Below are positions 58,746 through 64,000 of a stretch of DNA of 64,000 bases, one piece after another. A program made the translations under genes and the position numbers. The notes beneath the pieces are model-generated. The model was not told where the DNA came from and did no database searches. It worked only from the letters and a program-made list of their open reading frames with translations. Numbering within the stretch: position 1 is the first letter of the stretch; the number at the start of each line of letters is the position of its first letter. Source of the stretch: Takakia lepidozioides (lineage: Eukaryota > Streptophyta > Takakiopsida > Takakiales > Takakiaceae); assembly GCA_030704615.1 (NCBI GenBank), contig CM060733.1:42966001-43030000 (forward strand). The letters run 5' to 3'.

Positions 58746-59110
58746 TTGTTTTTTTTTTTTTTTTTTTTTTAAAATAAAATTGTTAACAAAGAGGGACAGT
58801 GGGAGACAGTGGCCTCCAGAACTTTATAGGTAATGGACATAAAATGTCCTTGGATACAAAGAGGAAAAAATAACCTCTGGATAGAGTGCCATAGAGGCTG
58901 AAAGAGGAAGACACAACTTCGCGTACCAAGACAAGAAAGAGTAGTAAGAAGGAAGGCAAGCAAAGAATGGGGTCTACATAGAGCTAAAGAGTCTAGTAGA
59001 AAAAGAGACTGCAGCCAGAAACTACTGCCATAACTTGGAAACAGAAAGGCACCGAGCTGAGGAGAAGAACTGAAAATCAGCTAACCCCGTCATAAGAAAG
59101 CTGGGCCATA
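58746..59110 (-). mobile_element. probable LINE-e 3' end, copy 1
   Basis: A poly-T run (58748-58771) followed by gagggacagtgggagacagt and aactttataggtaatgga resembles the LINE-e tail at 61985-62060. Read on the minus strand, it is a 3' UTR ending in poly-A. Coding part not recognised. Confidence 0.5.
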
Positions 59111-59159
59111 GCCTTCCACTTCCTAAAAGATCTACAGATGGAGAGACATCCCTGCAAAG

Positions 59160-60800
59160 GTCGTGCTCTTCAGCTCAAAACCAACCAATTGATCATCTAC
59201 CCATGCAGGTTTCTTGTAGCTATCCTTCCACAGGGAATCATAGGTAATGATCTGGAGATTGAAATCCGGCCCTCTTGGATGAATCTGTACCCACACTCTA
59301 TCCCTGCTCCTTCAGCTATCCATGTCTCTACACAAATCATGTATACATCATTGCCTTGCTCGTAGCAGCTGACAATGACAGCCTGGAATTGTTTCAGCAA
59401 ACACCCCAACCCTATTTACCATACTCGCTAACTTGCGTCTACTTCCAACAAGCATTCACCTTTTTGCCTCGATTGTTCCACCATTGACTGGGGTCGGAAA
59501 CGTATTCATTCCAGATCTTCTCCTCGTCTCTGTTATCTATTTTTTCAATACTTTCCTATCGACCACATTGGCAATAACATGTCAAAATCACTCCAAAACC
59601 ACCAGAGATCCACCAACGCGGAGCTAACTTGCAGAATTCAACATGAAAATATAGGGACGACTCTGATAGCAGGGGAAAACATGGTGGAATATGTTGAAGA
59701 AGGTACCTTCATTAGTAGTGTCTTGTTCTATCAATTATGCTGCTGCCGCTGCTGTTTCTAGTAGACCATCTACCCACTTGTAGCCGTTGTGCTATTGAAG
59801 AAGGTGCCTTCGTTACCAGTGCCTGATTTATCAATTGTGCCGTTGCTGCGGCAAATTTCAGTTGACCATCTACCCATGCAGGTTTTTTGTAGCTATCCTT
59901 CGACACAGGGGATCGCAGGTAATCTGGAGCTTGAAATTTGGCCCTCTTACATGAATCTGGACCCACACTCTATCCCTGCTCCTTCACCTATCCATGCCTC
60001 TGCACAAATCATGCATAAATCCTTGCCTTGCTGCTAGCAGCTGACAATGACAGCCTATATTTGTTCTAGGAAACAACCAACTCAACTTATCACACTAGTT
60101 CCTATGCTCAATTGCATCTGCTACTCTATGTAATCCAACAGGCATTCACCTTTTTGCCTCGATTGCCCCACCATTGACTGGGGTCAGAAAAGTATTCAAT
60201 CCATAGCTTATCCTCGTCTCTGTTACCTGTTTCTGGATACTTCCTATTGTTACATTAGCAGTATCATGTCAAAGTCACTCCAAACTATCAAAGGAACTCT
60301 AACCTGCAGAACTCAACATGAAAATTTAGGGCCAATTCTGATAAGAGGGAAAAACAAGGGTGAAATGTGTTGAAGAAGGTGCTTTCATTAGCAGTGCCTG
60401 ATTTTATCAATTGTGCCCTGCTGCTGCGGTTTCCAGTTGACCATCTACCCATGCAGGTTTCTTGTAGCTATTGATCCACATGGAATCATAGGTAATCTGG
60501 AGCTTGAAATCCGGCTCTCTTGGATGAATCTGGACCCACACTCTATCCCTGCTCCTTCAGCTATCATTGCCTCTGCACAAATCATGCATACATCATTGCC
60601 TTGCTGCTAGCAGCTGACAATGACAGCCTATAAGTATTCCAGCAAACACCCCAACCCTACTTATCATACTAGTTCTTATGCTGACTTGCATCTGCTTCCA
60701 ACAGGAATTCACCTTTTTGCCTGGATTGTTCCACCATTGACTGGGTTCGGAAACATATTCATTCCAAAGCTTCTCCTCGTCTCTGTTAACTGTTTTTTGA
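59160..60800. repeat. tandem triplication, units of ~575-673 bp
   Basis: The motif catctacccatgcaggtttc recurs at about 59194, 59867 and 60442. Each copy is followed by the same order of segments: ggaatcataggtaat, ccacactctatccctgctcc, cagctgacaatgacagcct, ttcacctttttgcctcgatt, ccaccattgactgggttcgg. The third unit runs into the PPR remnant. Copy 1 carries about 100 bp more than copy 2. No coding function is visible. Confidence 0.8.
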
Positions 60801-61239
60801 TACTTTCCTATCTCCAAAACCTCCATCCCGCGCCTTTGCTGTGCACATCCTGCAAGCATCGCGTTCCACGACACCACATCTCGTTCAGCCATAGTGTTGA
60901 AGGCTCCCTCTGCATCCTCAATGCCTCCACATTTGGCATACATGTCCACGAGGTATTGTTCTGAATCACATATGGTACAATTCCAGCTTTGGTGATGCAA
61001 CCATGCACCTCTTTGCCCTTTTCCAAGGCTGCCAGGCTTGCACACGCATTGCAAACACACACTAAAATGACGTGGTCGAGCTTCACCCCTTTCCCCATCA
61101 TTTGCTCATAGGTATCCAAAGCCTCCATCCCGCACCCCTGCTGTGCATACCCTGCAAGCATCGTACTCCACGACACCACATCTCGTTTAGCCATAGTGTT
61201 GAACACTCCCTTGACATTGGCATATATGTCCATGTTCAT
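60800..61239 (-). pseudogene. PPR protein fragment, frameshifted
   Basis: On the minus strand, GVFNTMAKRDVVSWSTMLAG, YAQQGCGMEALDTYEQM, KLDHVILVCVCNACASLAAL and KGKEVHGCITKAGI are consecutive PLS-class pentatricopeptide repeats. A one-base shift near 60975 moves the continuation (YLVDMYAKCGGIEDAEGAF, ERDVVSWNAMLAG) to another frame, after which similarity stops. PLS PPR proteins edit or process organelle RNA. This remnant of about four repeats lacks start, targeting peptide and C-terminal E/DYW domains. The repeat style is typical of seed-free plants. Confidence 0.8.
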
Positions 61240-61635
61240 AATGACATTTGGTTATAAAATTCCAGGGAGCCTTCATACACAGGCTGATCATATATATGTA
61301 TATATTTGTATATAATCAGGTAGCTAACTTGAAAGTGTGATATACAGTGCATATTAGCTGACCTTTGGAACTTGAAGAATTGGAGACATAAGCGTAGTCT
61401 TAGGAAGGGTAAATCTAAGGCTCATTTATCCTTTGATGCTCCAAAAAAGAAAAAGAGGAAGTATGCAGTGCTAGAGATAATGCTTTGTACTCAATTCTTC
61501 TCAGTATGTAATGTTGCTCTGTTTTTGTCCTCAATCTCCTTTCACTTCCCTCCATTCCTATCTGCTTGCTCTTATTGGAACTGATGGCTACGAGTGGTAC
61601 CTCATTCCTCTACCTTCATGGCTCTTGTAAGGTTA

Positions 61636-61702
61636 TTTTTTCCTTACCTTAATAAAATTTTCAGGGCCACTGTCCCCTGTTCTGCAAATAAATAAATAAA
61701 TA
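61636..61702 (+). mobile_element. LINE-e 3' tail, plus orientation
   Basis: ccttaataaaattttcaggg followed by ccactgtcccctgttctgc and (aaat)n; the same tail as the minus-strand LINE-e element next door. Truncated to the tail. Confidence 0.5.
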
Positions 61703-61724
61703 CGTTGGTTTTTCTTTTTCTTTT

Positions 61725-61950
61725 TGAAGAAAGGAAACCTGAGAGCAATTGCTCACAATTCAGGCCCTTGAGAAGGGTGAGAATTAACCCCATTTCAGGT
61801 AAGCCATTGGGCACACAGGAGGGAAATATCAACCCCCGACCGACCGGTCACCAAACATATCATACCCACAGGACTAGTAGGATTTGAACCCTAAACCACC
61901 AGGGTGTCACACGGTGCACTTATCCAAATTGAGCTACCGGCCGCGGGTGG
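61725..61950 (-). mobile_element. SINE-2 copy 2
   Basis: Minus strand: A box TAGCTCAATTTGG (61936-61924), B box GGTTCAAATCC (61890-61880), then the body shared with the 13856 copy (CAAGGGCCTGAATTGTGAGC), ending in an A-rich tail. Confidence 0.75.
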
Positions 61951-61971
61951 TTATTTCTATGTTACACCGCT

Positions 61972-62700
61972 TCTTTTTTCTTTTCTTTAAAAAAAAATAA
62001 AAATAAAGGAAGAGGGGACGGTGGCCCTCAAAGCTTTATTGAATGGAGAATAATAAAGTATCGCAGGGGTAGCAAGGAAAAAATAACCTTGCAGGAAGCC
62101 ATGCAGACCAACAATGCATGGGACACTGCCTCGTAACCGGAGTCCAGGGGTAGAGCCTAACAGAAGCTAGAGAGTACTAGAAGCTACCACGTTTCCTTCT
62201 AGAATGACCAAAAGAAAGATGAATTTTAGATATAGTATTCCTGAGGCTGCGCTTGTGACGCCAATTGACCTGGGGCTTTTCTCCTTCAACTGGGGACACC
62301 ATTGCACTATGAGAGCTCCCAGCACGTGGGGAGGGCGTTGTGCCATGTAACCCGAAGTTCAGAGATTATGGTGCAAAAGAACACCTTCTCCCCATGATCC
62401 ATCGAAGGTAGCGATAAGTTGTTGTCTCCATCTTTCAGAATTTCTGTGAAAAGCTGCAACTAGAACACGCCATGCTTTCCGAGCTTCAGACAACATGTCT
62501 AAGTGAGCTATAGCTCTAAGACAAGGGGAAGAACCATCAAAATGCACGGAACACCTAGCTTTCCGGACATTCCAAAGAATGCGAGCATGCGAAGCGGCCC
62601 ATACAGGGCAGCTGCTCCAAAGAGCGCCGTCATAAAAACGCTTCCCAATCTTGAAAATATCATAATTGATGGATAAGACAGCCTGCGTGTACAAAGTACA
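61972..62700 (-). mobile_element. LINE-e (L1-like) 3' part
   Basis: The minus-strand frame 62694-62359 has ALWSSCPVWAASHARILWNV, RKARCSVHFDGSSP and EARKAWRVLVAAF, similar to the C-terminal region of plant L1-type ORF2 (the tryptophan- and KAR-containing segment after RT). A non-coding stretch follows, ending in tttgagggccaccgtcccct and an A-rich tail (61972-62005). 5'-truncated. Confidence 0.65.
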
Positions 62701-63583
62701 AAAGAATTGTTATTTTACAAAGAAAAATGGGACGGTATATATAGTAATAAGCAAGTCAGTGTATAGATACGTCACTGTTAATAGGACCGTATTGGATAGG
62801 GGAGTAGTCCGACAGCGTTACTCTGGGGGGGACTTCCAGCTGCGTAAATGCACAGCTTCTTTTCCCTGCTGGATGGCTCAGATCACTTGAAGATATGGGT
62901 GGATGGCTCAGATCCCTAGTATTAAAATAAAAGAAATGAATTTAGAAAAGAAAAGATGACAGGGCGGAAGATCCCACGGATCCCTGCCACGGATCCTGGA
63001 GATATATGACGTGATATTCCATCGGCTAACGTCCAGCGATTCTTTTATTGGCCAGATTGCGACCTCAAAAAATAAAATCGAATATTTTGTCGCAAATTGC
63101 CTGTTTTTTCATGGATGAAATCGCCAGACTTCTCCAAATAAAAAATAAATCTCTCAATTTAAAAAAAATAAAAAAATTGTGGATGAATTCGGCAAATATG
63201 GATGATATAAATGGATTAAAGTACAGAGGTGGATGAATTTCAGCGGATGAACAGAATTTATGGCTATTTTTTGTAAGACTCCGTAGCCACTTGTGCTGTT
63301 TTCCAATTCCTTAAGAGAAACCCTGATAACGTCCCTGCAAATAAGAGAAAAAAACCCATAGATTTTTACGTACAGGTATAAATGAGCTTTGGTTCTGATC
63401 AGCAAGGGAGCGACATTGAAATTTGAACCTTTGTTTAATTTAAATTGATTAAAAGGGCCTCTGTCCCTTTCATTAAAAAAATAAAAATAAAAATCTCATG
63501 CCCCATCGAGATCCACATTATTATCAGAATATCTATTACACCATAAATTACAAGGGGGGGGGGGCGGGGGTGGGGTGGGGGTC
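62701..63583. other. intergenic, AT-rich
   Basis: No gene. A further aagggcctctgtccctttca tail at about 63452, followed by (aaaat)n, is probably another LINE-e 3' remnant. A guanine-rich run lies at 63553-63581. Confidence 0.4.
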
Positions 63584-63632
63584 AAGAGACACCATAAATT
63601 CCGCTTCCTTTTGGAGGCGTCATATATTAGAT
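63584..63632 (+). mobile_element. SINE-1 3' end (5'-truncated copy 4)
   Basis: caagagacaccataaattcc, gcttccttttggaggcgtca matches the last 50 bases of SINE-1. A G-rich run sits immediately upstream, where the body should be. Confidence 0.65.
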
Positions 63633-64000
63633 TATGATACATAAAAGCTCATTCAAATACATTGTAATGAGTCGAACAAACTCGATTCTTTAACTTTGTA
63701 TTGCCATCCAATGCAGCTTGCTCTCTCTCTCTCTCTCTTCATGCGCATTCTCTCTAGTCACAATTTTGTAATGAAGCCAAAAATGTGGTTGTCCAAAATC
63801 TTTTGTACAGTAAGTAGCCAAACATACCTTTTCAAGTATGCAATCGAACCTTTTTTTTATTAAAAAAATATATCTATTTTAGTTTCTGTAGATCACCGTG
63901 TCGCCAGGCAAAAGACTAGTATCCCAACCTAAACTTGATTCTATTAACTTATTCACTTGTACCATACTAGGGGCAAACAAATAACCATTTGAAAAGTGCA
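63633..64000. other. intergenic with CT microsatellite
   Basis: A (ct)n run at 63720-63739; otherwise nothing recognised. Confidence 0.4.

Overview
This is land-plant nuclear DNA, most consistent with a seed-free vascular plant such as a fern. That placement is an inference from the fern/moss-style PPR fragment, the repeat families and a DNA-methyltransferase-bearing retroelement; no species can be named. Three host genes can be assembled exon by exon with consistent reading phase. (i) Minus strand 9188-6392: five-exon gene for a mitochondrial-type TatB protein (about 245 aa). (ii) Plus strand 37747-50940: complete 20-exon LRR receptor-like kinase of the LRR-VIII-1 type (At1g06840-like, 1018 aa). 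(iii) Minus strand 57100-53073: three-exon U-box/ARM E3 ubiquitin ligase of the PUB42/43/44 (SAUL1) family (1014 aa). The last two are convergent. Gene fragments include an orphan PIN auxin-transporter loop exon (5104-4790, minus) and a frameshifted PPR remnant (61239-60800, minus).

The rest is mostly transposable elements. From 1 to about 2240 lies the 5' part of a LINE on the minus strand (ORF1 and AP endonuclease, frameshifted). From 12.4 to 14.1 kb there is a TIR element carrying a SINE, then a second SINE. From 14543 to 32278 lies one large Ty3/gypsy element (element A). It encodes gag, protease, a C5 cytosine methyltransferase-like domain, RT, RNase H, integrase and a terminal PHD finger. 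It is interrupted by a 0.7 kb TIR element (18689-19414) and by a complete chromodomain Ty3 element (element B, 22881-29219, CATGG target duplication). From 33 to 36.1 kb there are SINEs, two MITE-like elements and a LINE tail. From 57.7 to 63.6 kb there are further LINE/SINE tails, a tandem triplication and the PPR remnant.

RLK introns 15, 16, 18 and 19 and PUB intron 2 have collected 3' ends of non-LTR retrotransposons, some only about 45 bp long. All host splice junctions and frames remain intact, so both genes look functional.

The most interesting system is element A. It combines a self-encoded DNMT3-like methyltransferase (this copy has lost the catalytic motif IV region) with a histone-reading PHD finger in place of the usual chromodomain. 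Second is a SINE family whose 3' tail matches the tail of a LINE family in the same window.
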